From Margaritispora aquatica (taxonomy: Eukaryota > Ascomycota > Leotiomycetes > Helotiales > Discinellaceae): DNA of 64,000 bases. The notes below the pieces were generated by a model, which was not told the origin of the DNA, made no database searches, and saw only the letters and a program-made list of their open reading frames with translations. Position numbers and translations under genes: made by a program. This document shows, piece after piece, positions 46,869 to 59,400 of the stretch (position 1 is its first letter; every line of letters starts with the position of its first letter). The stretch is taken from assembly GCA_007644065.1 (NCBI GenBank), contig VJWN01000002.1:818925-882924 (forward strand), in the 5' to 3' direction.

Positions 46869-47022
46869 AAAGTATATAAAAAGTATAAAAAGTATAAAAA
46901 GTATAAAAAGTATAAAAAGTATAAAAAGTATAAAAAGTATAAAAAGTATAAAAAGTATAAAAAGTATAAAAAGTATAAAAAGTATAAAAAGTATAAAAAG
47001 TATAAAAAGTATAAAAAGTATA
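46869..47022 (+). repeat. 9-bp satellite (GTATAAAAA)n
   Basis: About 17 nearly perfect tandem copies of GTATAAAAA. The same unit recurs at 49080-49186. Confidence 0.95.
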
Positions 47023-47329
47023 ATATTATCGTAGTTTTATTCGATAGTATTATCTTTATCGTTATATATTAATTTTTCTTTAATTATTATATCCCTAGTA
47101 CTTAATACCTTTTAGGTACTAGGTATATATACTAGGAAATTATTCGAAGACTCGTATCCTATAAAAATCCCTTTACTAGCTTTATCGGCTAATTTATTTT
47201 AATTATTTTTATATTTATAGTAATTAGAGTTACGAATATATACTAAAGAGTTTAAAACTCTAAAATAATCAATAGTAGGTTTATTATCCGTAAGTTTAAA
47301 ATACGGAGTAGTATTTATACTACTATTAT

Positions 47330-47856
47330 TGTAAGCAGGGAAAAACCGTAGGTCGGGGAATGACCTGATCAGAAATAAAAGTCTAGGGTAAGCTAGGTGT
47401 GAAAAGTCTAGGGTAAGCTAGATGTGAAAGTCTAGGTAGGCTAGGTGTGAAGGTAAACGAACTTGAATTGAACTTAATAAACTAGAGAGCTATTCTCTCT
47501 AGCTATATAGAACTATACTAAATGCCTAAGGTAGTAATCGGTATAATTAATCTATCCGATTATTATAAATTAGTATTATTAATTATACCGAGTATTTGTA
47601 ATATAGTGGGGTTAGACCCACTTCGGAGTCCGAGTCGGAGAGTTAAAAACTCCGAGTCGGGTTCTATCGGTTTCCTTCGTTTTCGGTACTATTCCCGATT
47701 AGGCCTAGTAGCCGTATAGCCCTAGAATACTAGAATTCCTAACTAACTATATTATAGTAGTTTTATACTAACTATAATAGGAAATAAAATACTATAGTAT
47801 ATAAGCTTTAAAGCTATATATAACTTTTTTAATATAATGGCTTATTTAAACCAATA
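47330..47856 (+). repeat. LTR-like repeat copy 2 (variant middle)
   Basis: Same start and end as copy 1, but the middle has no CGGTGTATA array. Instead it holds a GC-richer segment around CGGAGTCCGAGTCGG and CCCGATTAGGCCTAG, which is shared with 63480-63692. Confidence 0.7.
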
Positions 47857-47859
47857 ATT

Positions 47860-48520
47860 ATAGGTACGATTTTTTATATGGATTATAGCCTTAATAATTA
47901 TAGGCCAAAAGAAAATAGGTATATTTTTCTCTTTTATTATAGATATTAATCGTTCGATAATATATCTATTTAACCGTTCGGCTATACCGTTTTAGGCGGG
48001 TATATTAGGGCTAGTAAAATCTACTATAATTCCTTTATTGTTAAAAAAGGTAATTAATTTAATAGACTTAAACTGCTTAGCGTTATTAAAGTAAAAAGCT
48101 TTTATAGAAATATTAAATTAATTTTTAATTAAGTTATAAAATTCGATAATTATATCGTAAACGTCTAATTTTAACTTAATATTATATACCTAAACGACCC
48201 TAGTATTACGGTCCGTAAATATAATAAAATAACGTTCTCTTTTTATACCTATTATTTTAAATAGACTAGCTATATCGGAGTCGAAATATACTAGTTTTTC
48301 GGTAGGGCTTAATAGTGGTTTATAACTTACTATCTCGTAAAATTTCCTAAATTGGCAAGCGTCGCAATTATTTAATTCTTCGCTTTTAATAGTACTAGTA
48401 GTACTAGTATTTTTATTATTTAAGCTATTAGAGCTTAATTATAGACTTTTAATTAAATAATCTTTATTTAGATAATTTAGCCTTTTATAAATTAAATCAA
48501 GGCTATTATTACTAGTAGTA
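47860..48520 (-). mobile_element. Copia integrase fragment
   Basis: Read on the minus strand the remnant keeps integrase-core sequence: REYYFIIFTDRNTR, then NISIKAFYFNNAKQF, IIVDFTSPN and NGIAERLNRYIIERL. It is from a different Copia family than the 36338 element. It is flanked by repeat copies 2 (+) and 3 (-), not by two LTRs in the same orientation, so the locus is rearranged. Confidence 0.7.
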
Positions 48521-48522
48521 TA

Positions 48523-48947
48523 TTGGTTTAAATAAGCCATTATATTAAAATAGTTATATTTAGCTTTAAAGCTTATATACTATAGTTTTTATTTTCCTAT
48601 TATAGTTAGTATAAAACTACTATAGTATTATTGATTATTAGCCCCACTATTAGTTAGACAGTATAAGCCACTGTATACACCGCTATAAGCCACTATATAC
48701 ACCGCTATATACACCGCTATATACACCGCTATAAGCCACTACATAGACCGCTAGTTTAGTTACTGCCTTAGGCATCTATTATAGTCCTATATTACTAGAG
48801 AGAATAGCTCTCTAGTTTACTAAGTTCAATTCAAGTTCATTTGCCTTCACATCTACCTTACCCTAAAGTTCCACTCCACATCTAGCTTACCCTAGACTTT
48901 TGTTTCTGATCAGGTCATTCCCCGACCTACGGTTTTTCCCTGCTTAC
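48523..48947 (-). repeat. LTR-like repeat copy 3, inverted
   Basis: Reverse complement of copy 1, including the CACCGCTATA minisatellite at about 48680-48745, ending CGGTTTTTCCCTGCTTACA. It lies directly next to the minus-strand integrase fragment, as a 5' LTR would. Confidence 0.7.
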
Positions 48948-49079
48948 ACTATTCTATATAATTAGAACGGCCAACTAGCTATTCCCCTCTAAAGCTATTA
49001 AAAGCTATTTTATATACTTACGTATAAAAAGTATAAAAGGTATAAAAAGTATAAAAAATACTAAATTTAATCCGAATAC

Positions 49080-49186
49080 CACTAAATATACTAAAAGTAT
49101 AAAAAATATAAAAAGTATAAAAAGTATAAAAAGTATAAAAAGTATAAAAAGTATAAAAAGTATAAAAAGTATAAAAAGTATAAAAA
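49080..49186 (+). repeat. 9-bp satellite (GTATAAAAA)n, second array
   Basis: About 11 copies of the same unit as at 46869-47022. Confidence 0.93.
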
Positions 49187-49983
49187 CTCCTCGGGAAACT
49201 ATTATAGTTCCGTTGGATATATATAGCTTCTTAAATACTAATTATATTATATTTTCGTAAAAACGTAAATTTACGTTATTTACTATACTATAGTATTTAT
49301 ATAAAGATTTGATTTTCTATCGTAAAATAATATTATAGGTTTTAAAATATAATTACGGAATATTATATAATATCTTTATAAAAAACGATATGACCCCCTT
49401 AATAATATACCGTATAAATATAATAATAAAAAGATATATTTATAGACTCGCCGGTCTATATACTAGAGCATTTCTCGAGAGAATACTAGCTCTAGTTTAT
49501 CCTAGGAATCGTATATAAGGTAAATCAATCGCTATAGAGCGTATATAATTTCCGAATATAGCCTAGTCTTAGACTTAAACGCTATACCTTTAATTGTAAA
49601 CTAGTCTCCTTATAGAAAGGGAGTCTAGCGAATAGAAGTACGGGCCTCCTAGTATATAGAAATACTTATAATACCCGCTATAGGTCACGTATCGCTTCTT
49701 ATAAACTCTAAAGCCAATAGATTATTTACTCTCTATTAGTTAGCCGTAGGGACTTTTAGATTAATTAAGGTTTATAGTCTTCTATTAAAACACTAAAAAA
49801 ATTAGTTAAATAAGTAAGGGGATTATTTAAATAAGCTATTTCGAAATAATAGCTTATTAATTCTCTTTTTTCGTAGGAATAAACGGAAGTTTAGAGGTTC
49901 GGATACGGAATTAACGTAATTCCGTAGCTTTTAATTGATTAAAAATAGCGCTAGACCGTAATTAGTCTAGAGAGGCTTATAAC
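49187..49983. other. AT-rich degraded sequence
   Basis: Stop-dense, TpA-rich sequence resembling RIP-mutated repeat; no protein remnant is recognised. Confidence 0.4.
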
Positions 49984-50393
49984 CTATAGGTAGGGAAAAA
50001 CCGTAGGTCGGGGAATAACCTAATCAGAAATAAAAGTCTAGGGTAAGCTAGGTATGAAAGTCTAGGGTAAGGTAGATATAAAGGTAAAGACTTAAATTAA
50101 ACTTAATAAACTAGAGAGCTATTCTCTCTAGTTATATAGAACTATACTAAATACCTAAGGTAGTAACTAAACTAGCGGTATATACTAACTAGCGGTCTAT
50201 ATAGCGGTATATTAGTGGCTTATAGCGGTATATACGTATCTAACTAATAGAGAGCTAATACTTCCGATAATCCGAATAATTAGTAATAATATAGTAGTTT
50301 TATACTAACTATAATAGGAAATAAAAGACTATAGTATATAAGCTTTAAAGCTAAATATAACTATTTAATATATAGCCTATTTAAAACAATAAT
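49984..50393 (+). repeat. LTR-like repeat copy 4
   Basis: Shorter plus-strand copy with the same start (GGGAAAAACCGTAGGTCGGGG) minus the first bases and the same end. It has more mutations than copy 1. Confidence 0.65.
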
Positions 50394-50774
50394 TTACAAC
50401 TAACAGAATTCTAGTTTCTATAATATCTAAGGCTAGATATAGGCTAAAATAGCACGATGCTGTCTTATCAAAGCTTAATACTTTCTCGAATAAGTATTCT
50501 AGTCGCTAATTTAGTAAATAACAAAAAGAAATTCTATAAAAAGCCCCAAGCAATATAATAACAAAACAACTCTCTACTTCTCTAGTATCACTCACTTTCC
50601 AGTCAGTGCCAGCATCGACTGTAGCAAATCTATGAAACTCCTTCTACGGCAGGTCCCATGCTCTCATGGTCTTCCTAAAACACTAGAATCAAATCTGGGT
50701 TTCTCTTCCACCTCAAACTCTTTCTGTATACCCACTATCTTCTTGCTGTTAGATTCGGAGCTCTCAGCACAGGA
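50394..50774. other. 3' flank of LtrA-like gene
   Basis: About 380 bp between the repeat cluster and the gene; no feature is recognised. Confidence 0.4.
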
Positions 50775-52736
50775 TCAGATGCTATTAACCGTCACCTGAT
50801 TGTTATGATAAATCTGAATCCTGCCCATCCTCGTCTTCTTCGCCCTCAAAATCCCCATACTCGTCGCCATACGATCCACTATAACAACCATCAGAATCAC
50901 CGAAATCATGACAATGAGACCCAAGCCTTGATTCCTAAAAGCAGGAATCACGATTGTGCGAGAATTTGCAATCCCGACACAAAGTCCCATGGCCACGAGT
51001 CGGACGCCAATTCGAATATTCTCAAATACGTCTCTGCGGTAGCGGCGCACAAATATTATTGAAACGGCCGAGGTAACGAGCATGATTGCGAGAGAGCAGA
51101 AGACGTAGCCAAAAACCACGAAATATGCATTGTAGTAAACGTCTCCCGCAGTTGGATTGGGGTTACCATTCAGATGCTTAGGTACCTGCAACCCATTGTA
51201 CAGATAGAGGGAACCCAAGACTCGCTGCGAGAGCGTATCGAGAGGTGTTGCTGAGGTATTTCCTGTGCTGAGAGCAGTCAATGTGCTGTTTTCGAAAAAG
51301 CTGAGTGCGCAGACATTTGCTGTGTTATTTATCAATGTGAGGCTGCTCTCGAGTGAAGGAATCATAACTGCGCTGAAAATATTTTTGGCAAATCCAAAAC
51401 TATATATAGTTGCATTGAGGGTAGCGACCAGATCTTGGTTGCTAAGTCCAGGTATATTGCACGCTTTTGTCACGACAGAGTCAAATTTCTGGAAGTATTG
51501 CCAGGTTTTCCATGAGATAGCGAGTTGCTGTGCGCCTTCAACGATTCCCACGAAGGCTACATGCAAAGGGAAATGAAGGGATACCCAAAGAACTTCGCGA
51601 ATTGCCCCAAGGTGCTCGTGTGGGTGGTTGTCAAAATAGATCTGCCAAAGAAACATCTAGGAACAAATGAGCACAGTCGTGAAACTGTATTGAGAAACAA
51701 CTCACCAAAACGGCAATGATTGATGTAACTTGTTGGATACTTCTAATTTCTGGGCCGGCCGAGCCCATGAGCTTTCCGATTGTCTTGGTGACACCAATCA
51801 CACCTTCTCCAACAACGATCATGGAAAGAAGTCCCATGCGTTCGAGAAGATGAGTTTTTCGAAATCCGAGAGGTCTCCATCTTGCAGATATAGATAGAAC
51901 GGAGGCGGTCTCAAGGAACGACAAGATGTACCAAAAGTAATATATTTCGGTGCTGGTACCAGTATGAGATGCAATCATCATCTACTCCAAGTCAATGACT
52001 TTTTCACTCCAGGTATTGGGGTTTACTTACTGCGAGGAAGCCGCCGCTAGAAAGTACAAAAGTCCCAACAATCAATAGCAAAGGCTTAACGAGTGTCGAA
52101 CTCGACTTGGTGACATAGACCAAGACAATACTATATTGCACTGTCAAGAGCATCCTACTCACGAACAGCACGAAACAGAGTGTTTCATATACCGCAAGTG
52201 CACCTTTCGACTCCGGCTCAAAATTGTACCCTGCAAGCGCAAAGCCCCCGAATACAATGAATTGAAGAAATTTGCACACTCGTTCATAGAACGAGTCAAT
52301 GGCAAAACGAGTATCATGAATGGTGATTTGTAGCCAAGTAAACCAAATGATAGTGAAAAATCCTAGGTATGCCCATAGTGCGTTTAGATCGACGATTTCG
52401 TGTAGTGCTGTAAAAGTGGCCAGATTTGCCACAAAGAAGAGGTCGAAGAAAAGTTCAATCATGCTGGCCTCTTTGCGAGGGTGGAAGTAGAGATCATCGC
52501 CGGAGGCGTACTTTAGTGGTGACTCTATCCATGGTAGCGACTCGAGGGACCGTTCGTGGAATAGCTTCCTAAAAGTAAGGTTAGTGATAGGCGACACGAT
52601 ATTAGCGGGCGGACATATCATACTCATCACCAGAAGCTATAGATTCTGCTTTAGAATGGGTATATTCTAAAACGGTTGTACTTGATCCATTGTTGTGGGA
52701 TCTTTCTGTGTATATAGAATTTGGGTGGGATGCCAT
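50775..52736 (-). CDS. LtrA-like (low temperature requirement A) integral membrane protein
   Basis: Predicted 602-aa multi-span protein. Exons 52736-52624, 52568-52031, 51981-51706 and 51656-50775 sum to 1809 bases. The start ATG at 52736 was found by splicing: the long frame alone begins later and would lose the first ~50 residues. The LtrA core starts with the soluble FHPRKEASMIELFFDLFFVANL, the family's most recognisable motif. Next come membrane segments including LGFFTIIWFTWLQI, a charged loop with LLERMGLLSMIVVGEGVIG, and then a fungal-specific C-terminal half with further hydrophobic stretches and NNT/NST glycosylation-like sites. The biochemical role is unknown in fungi. The gene is an intact island between two RIP-degraded blocks. 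Confidence 0.88.
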
Positions 52737-55581
52737 GACTTTGTCCTTGGGCTGTGTGATTCGCGACGGGGTCAGGAGTATAGAGACAGGATAGGATGAA
52801 TATAAGGCGTCTCTGGGGATAGATTGGCTGTATTCGCTGGATACAGAGAGAGAAGAAAATAGAAGTTTGTGGTTTGTGTCTTACCAGAGACAGGACAGAA
52901 GCAGTACTTGTAGACTTGAATGAGGTTGCCAAGTATTATCCAGTATATCGTGGGTCTCTCTAAAACTCAATCAAATCAATTTTCGACCTCCGTGCGGATC
53001 TGGGAACAATTGTGGCTTGATATTTGGAATATGAAGGAAGAAGAGGGGAGGGGGGAGGGGAGGGGAGAGAATCTCGGAGGATTAAGGATTGAGGATGTAA
53101 CAAGTATCAAGTGTTGTATCTTTTAAGGTAGCTGGATGTCACTGGCATACCCTTTCGGACATATACTATCTTATGATCGATAGCGCTTTTCGATACCTAA
53201 AATTTTCGTCTCTAGAAGGCTTAAAGTCGTAGAATAAACAATAGCCGTTTGTTGTATCCTTCGGGACAAGCCTAACGCTTCAAATATTTACCAGGGCCAC
53301 TTCACATAATCCCGCAGTTGAAAAGCGTATAACATATATAGATATTAAAGATTTTCATGCTAAAAATTTACATTTTATTCTACTTTATCCTCCTAATTCA
53401 TTGTTTTGGTTTATATTCAAGATCACTAAAATTCAAAAGCTTGGAGGGTTTACTCTAATCGCAGAAAGGCCTGATTTAGTCGAGCTACTATAATAGAGAA
53501 ATAGACTTCTTCTCTTGATTAGCTTCAAATATGTTCTGAGTATTACGACATAGTATTCTGGATATTTCTAGATCATGTAGTGATTACCAAGTAAGTAGTA
53601 AGTAGATATGCTCTGGTGGGGACCGGCGATAGGCGATATGCGAAAGGCAAGGTCGTTTTCGCTGGGTCTGTTTTAAATGCGGTTACTAATTTCACCTCTA
53701 CTATCTGTCTACCTTTGAGTGTTTAGTCTATAGAGATCGGAATATTATCAAGTTATAATTGTGGGCCTGGGCCTCAGATAGGGGTCTAGGCCCAAGGGAT
53801 CTATTCCGTGGGTGATAACAACTGTAGAATACATAGAGATGGATTAATAGCACCATGCAACCCGCTTTAAGGATAATTTCCTACCCAAAGGCTCCGTGGT
53901 AGCAATAGCAGTATTGATTAACACGAAAATATAATCTGAGTTGTGATTTATTGTAAGGTACGCCGTTTTTATAATAAAAGAAAGAAGTACAAACCCTACC
54001 TACTAGTGTTTTGCCTTCGAACAAATACTAGCATTCGGTAAGTATCTCCAACTCCATGGTATATTAGAAGCTTTGATCTTCCTCCGGGCTGCTGCATCTG
54101 TCAGACGTGGCTTGATAACGGCTACATACCACAAGCACAATACACATAACGTGTGGCCAAAAGGATGTTGTGTTTAGAGTTTCTCCAACCCAATCGCAAG
54201 GATTAAGTAGCTTTATAGAAATGTAATATTTTTCATTTTCAAAAAGAAAGTTTCCCAGAGTCATTCGTTTTCATGTGATAACAGATTCTTACTCTTTGCT
54301 CGTTTGTTTCATAGCTAGTAATAAAGGTTTTCGGCGAACCAGTTCTTCCGAAACATACTTGAGGTCTAGGGAGATGGGATCTAGATTGATTGGAATCATC
54401 GGATGTTCTGTACTAGTAAAGTCATCTGTGCCTTTCAACCTTGGCATGCGGTTAGATAGTTTCATCTGCTTAACACAACCTTGGGGCGATCTTCAAACGT
54501 GGCTATTGCGATTTTGCTCCAGAGTGCAGTGGCTATTTCTGATAGAGCTACCTTATCAGATCATTAACCAGGGACTGGGTTTGGTGAAAAACGGTTTGTT
54601 TTGTATCAAAACCAAAGTCGGATATAGATCATCCGAAACATATCCGTTGCCCGCACATATTTGTCCGTGCGCAGTACGGGAGATGCACAACGTGTTCAGA
54701 TCAAAAGAACAAGCCACATAAAACTACTATTGTTTGTGGTGAATGTTGACTCCGAGTATCATATATAATTGTGTTTCAAATACATTTGTTATTAGATTCT
54801 GCGTGGTTTTACTGAAAACCGAACCATAGAATCATAGATAACAACTGTTCTTACACACACACTTTGGCGAAAAGAAAGCTTTTTCTTTAGATCGGCATAT
54901 GTTTTCTCGGCTTTTCCCCAGAGATTTTCGTTTAATATCTGATCTGATCTGTTTGAAATCGGTGGACCGTTATATGTATTCAGGGACATGCATATTCAGC
55001 GCGCTGACCGATTTGCCCCAGGGCCCTGTAATGAGATGCTTATAATCGGATAATATTAATATAAGTCTCGCAACCTTTGGAAATTAGATGAAACTAGACA
55101 ACCCCACTTGATAAGCATCGTAGAAGTGCGGAGAAGGACATTCCAAATAGCAAAAATATGAGATATAGTTAGGGTATACTTTGTAATTCCCTACCAATTC
55201 CTTGGCCAAGCCTTTACACCAACGCTCGGAATATCCGCCCGACCTTTTCTCTCCAACTCCTTTCTGTTGCGAAGTCATCCGACCCCGAGATACAGGAACC
55301 GATAGGTTGTACAGAGAAGTTAAAGGCATGGAACAGTTATGTAGTAGATTTCATGTTAGAAAGACCGAACCTTAGAGAACTAAAAGGAGTCTTATGTAAT
55401 ATCACAGTGTCAGGTGACCTTGAGGAATACGGCTCTCAGGACTTAGCCTCCGACTCAAGGCCGATCACCTCGCGTTTTATATAAACCAAAGGACAGGAGC
55501 AATGCTTAAAAGAGATAGAGATTAGTTTAGATAATAAGACGGATTTTATTACTATATTAATATTAATTCCTAGGAACTAAT
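52737..55581. other. 2.8-kb region without a supportable gene
   Basis: Holds the LtrA-like promoter side, then moderately AT-rich sequence. Open frames at 54064-54264, 54275-54721 (148 codons), 54792-54989 and 55084-55329 show no conserved motif and no splice partners I can defend. A G-run cluster at 53045-53065 is listed separately. Confidence 0.5.
53045..53065 (+). other. Potential G-quadruplex motif
   Basis: Four G-runs of 4, 6, 4 and 4 bases separated by single A residues, a canonical intramolecular G4 pattern, about 310 bp upstream of the LtrA-like start and on its template-side strand. Confidence 0.7.
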
Positions 55582-55875
55582 TGTTACGAATCACCTGACC
55601 TATAGCCCTGAGGCTCGGCAGCCTAAGGCTGTACAGAGAAGCCATAGGGAGAAGGATATTCGGTCACGAGACTAGGCTAACATAATTATAAAGGATAGTC
55701 GAGAGGGTTACGTAATAGAGCGACCTTAGTAGGAGCGCTAGAGTAGGAGCGCGCTCTAGCTCTAGCGCTCTATAGTCTAGCGCTTCGAGAAGAATAAAGA
55801 TTCTATATAAGTAAATAGGTTTTCTTAGATAAAAGCTTTATACTTAACTTTAAATAGTAATTTATACTTATTAAT
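55582..55875 (+). repeat. LTR-like repeat copy A (TGTTACGAATCACC family)
   Basis: Starts TGTTACGAATCACCTGACC and runs through CTCTAGCTCTAGCGCTCTATAG to about ATACTTATTA. A second copy starts at 55927 and is split by the Gypsy element. The 3' end is approximate. Confidence 0.7.
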
Positions 55876-55977
55876 AATATATCTAGGATTAATACGTTTT
55901 AATCTACCGTACTCTAAATCCTTATCTTGTTACGAATCACCTGACTATAGCCCTGAGGCTCGACAGCCTGAGGCTAC

Positions 55978-56459
55978 TGTGACGGCTGGTCTATCTGTAT
56001 AATTTGCTAACTGTCTGGTTTTGGGTTTGAACAAGGGTCAAGTGTAGAACTAGGAGTAAGACTAGAGTTACTAGTAAATAGATAGTATTTGCTATCTTAA
56101 GTTAAGTACGAAGCTCTTAAACTAATAGGACTATCTACTTGTTATATAGAACCTTCGTATATTATAGAGTCCTTAGTTATAGAGTCTAGAGTCCCGTTTA
56201 GCTAGAGTCCTAAAATGTTATAGACTCCTACTAAGGTAGACTTTATTACGTAATCTTAATAGACTCTTGTTCTTATATTATATAATCTACTTATTAGGGG
56301 GTATATATACTGTTATTGACTAACTAATAGAGCGCTAGCTCTTACTTACGTAAGGAAACTCCTCCGCTGTTCCTAGGACCTGTCACGTTCCTAGGAGTTA
56401 CTGGACTCCTAGGACCCCTGTTTCTGGGAACCCGCTGGGTTCTAGGAGGGGTTGTGACA
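55978..56459 (-). repeat. Gypsy LTR (low-coordinate copy, 3' LTR)
   Basis: 482 bp. In the first 65 bp compared with its partner, all differences are transitions. Confidence 0.93.
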
Positions 56460-59400
56460 CTATCCTCTATCTGTCCTAGCGTGGTCCCTACGCTTTATAT
56501 AGTAGTAAGGAAATGTTTCGTAGTCGTTATAGCTATCCCTCCTAAATATTATATCTAAAATTGCTCGTGAAAAACGTAAGTAACGTCTACGTCTAGCTAT
56601 AAAAATTAAGCGTGCGAATCGTCCTGCTTAGTCGTATTCTTACTATCGCTGGTAGTCTCGAAAATGTTTCCTTGATCTAGTTAAGAGCTCTTGTTGTTCT
56701 AAGTGTGTTTGTATGAAGCGGTCGTACGATTCTGCGGGTTATACGAGGGTCCTTGATCCTCTAAAGCCTGTATATCGTTTTTTCTTTGGTCCTAGGAGGA
56801 AGCAACCCGTTTCCGCTCCTTTAACTCCTCCGCTAGATCTTATTCCTTCCTTAGACGACCTCTCTTCCTAGTCTCCTAGCCTTACGATCGTGCCTTTCGT
56901 TTAGTAGTCTGTGCTCGGTTTGAGCGAGAGTAAGATGACGTCTTAGGCTTCGGTCTTTAATCCTTCTAATCCTATCTAGGTAGGCCTAGGTTTTGACGGT
57001 AGAACTTTTATAGAAGGCTCTTCGAGCCCTATAAGTCCTCTAGTGATTCCTAAGTGTCGTCTTCCTCGCTATATCCTTTCTATCGAATTCTATATAGTAG
57101 CTAACCGTTATTATCCTTAGCTTATTCTATAATCGCCTTAACCTTATACTAGATAAGTTCATTTTCGTTCGAAAGGTTAGGTACGATAACTAGTACGTTG
57201 TTAGGTACTAGCTTTAATAATAATATATAGAATACTAGGTTGATTTTTATATTGTCTAGTAACTTTAATCTATAATTAACCGCTTTGATTTTTTTAATAA
57301 TTTCGAATAGTCTAATTTTCTTATAGTCTAGTTTTCTTAATAAGCGAGTTGTTTTGATATTTTTACGAGAAAGATATACTTTATCCCTCTTCTTAAGGTA
57401 AGGTCCCTCGAGACGTCCCTTATTATAGTAATAAGCTAATCTTTTATTATAGAATTAAATATCTAGTAATAACTACGTATATAACTACTTAAGTAAGTTA
57501 ACGTTAACTTATACGTAGTATGTATTCTTTTCTCTTATTCGGGGTTTATAGTATACTACTAGGTAGTAACCGTAATTCGCCTCGAATAGACTAATCTTTA
57601 TAGTTTCTAATAAGGAACTATTATATACGAATTATACTATTAGAAGTATAGCTACCTAGTTTGTCTACTAGTAGTCTATATAGCTCCTAAGGTATTATTC
57701 GATAATCTAGTTGATTCGTTCCGTTTATCTATCTATCTATAGGTAAAATAACGTTAATAGCTTGTAATACGTTCCGATAAATATTATTAATGATTTCTAG
57801 AATATTAACGTAAAGAGTTTATCTCTATCCGTTATAAATTGTTCTAGTATTCTATATTCTACTACTATTATCCTTAGTATAGTATTAGCTAGTTGTTTTA
57901 CGTTAGAAGCTTCTAGGTATAGTATAAAGTAACTCTACTTTATAAGTCTATCTACGATAACGAGTATCGAGTCGTACTCTACTCCTATAAGTAGATCTTT
58001 TAACTTTAGTAGTTTTATAATAAAGTCTATTATAATAGTCTACTATCTTCCTGTAGGTACTTCGTTAGGTTGTAGCTTTCTATATAGTTAGTGTCTTTCT
58101 GATTTAGATGTCCTATAAGTATAGTACTATACTAGTACTTTCTCGACTATCCTCTTAAGTCTTAGGAAGTAGTAGTCCCTACTAACTCTTTTAGCTGTTT
58201 TAGCGATTCCTTAGTGTCTATATATAAGTAGTTCGTGTATCCTAGATACGTACTCCGTACGTAATACCTCTAGTAGGTATATTAATCCTTAGAATAAGAG
58301 TAATCCGTTTTTTACTATAAAGGATAGGTAACTCTCTAGGTCTCTTAGGATTCTCTATACCGTGGAGTCCTTTATGTAGGCTCCTTTGATTTCTCTTTCT
58401 ATACTTCCGAGTTTGGTAGTTAAGGTTATAACGATAGTCCTACTATTAAGAACTAGCTCTTTAGGTGTTTCTTTAAGAATTATACTATAATTCTTTAGTA
58501 CGTCGCGTATATATTCTACTTTGTAACTTAGAGCGTTTATTCTTTTATTTTTAGATCCTTTACGATACTAAATAATAAAGTTAAAGCGTAATAAGTTTTC
58601 TAACTAGCGAGCTTGTCTCTTAGTTAACTACTTTGTTATTGTAAAATATTTTAGGTTTTTATAATCCGTATATATGATCACCTAGTCCTTTACTCCTTTA
58701 AGGTAGTGTCTTTATTCTCGTATAGCTACGATAATTACGAGTAGTTCCTTGTTGTGTATTTTGTAATTAAGCTTAGTAGGCAAGAACTTCTTTAAGAAGA
58801 AAGCGACTAGTCTTAGCTTTCCTCGTTCGTCGGCCTAGCTATATATTACTTCTATAGCTACGTTTAATACGTCTATCTCGATAATCCTTAGCTTCGCGGG
58901 GTTATGATTTGCTATGATTCGGTTAATTCTAAACTCTACTTTGAGTTCGCTGAATGCCCTTACTGCCTTAGGTGTCTAGTTCTAAACTTAGTCCTTCTTA
59001 GTTAGATTTAAGAGTAGTGCTATAATTTTTAAGTAATTAGGTACGAAGCTATAGTAGAAGTTATAGAATCCAAGGAACTCTTAGACTTCCTTCACTTTAG
59101 TCAGTACCTGTTATTCTTGTATAGCTATAGTCTTGTCCTCTTGCATTGATACTCCATTCCTACCTACTCTAAAGCCTAGGAATACCACTTCTTTTTTATA
59201 GAACTCGCACTTTTCGAGTTATACTTTAAGATCTTTCTCTTTTAGCTTTTCTAGAACCTAGCAGATATCCTTAATATACTACTTTAGGGTACGTAAGAAT
59301 ATAAGGATATTATCTAGATATATATAAATAAAGTAGTTAAGTTACTCTTTAAGTATATCGTTAACGAGCGCCTAGAAAGTAGTAGGTACGTTTATTAACC

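Noticed and set aside
46869..49186. CRISPR array
   Set aside because: The repeats are contiguous 9-bp satellite units without spacers, and the organism is a fungus.
54275..54721. 148-codon plus-strand frame
   Set aside because: Starts in a gene-poor spacer and has no recognisable domain or supporting exons.
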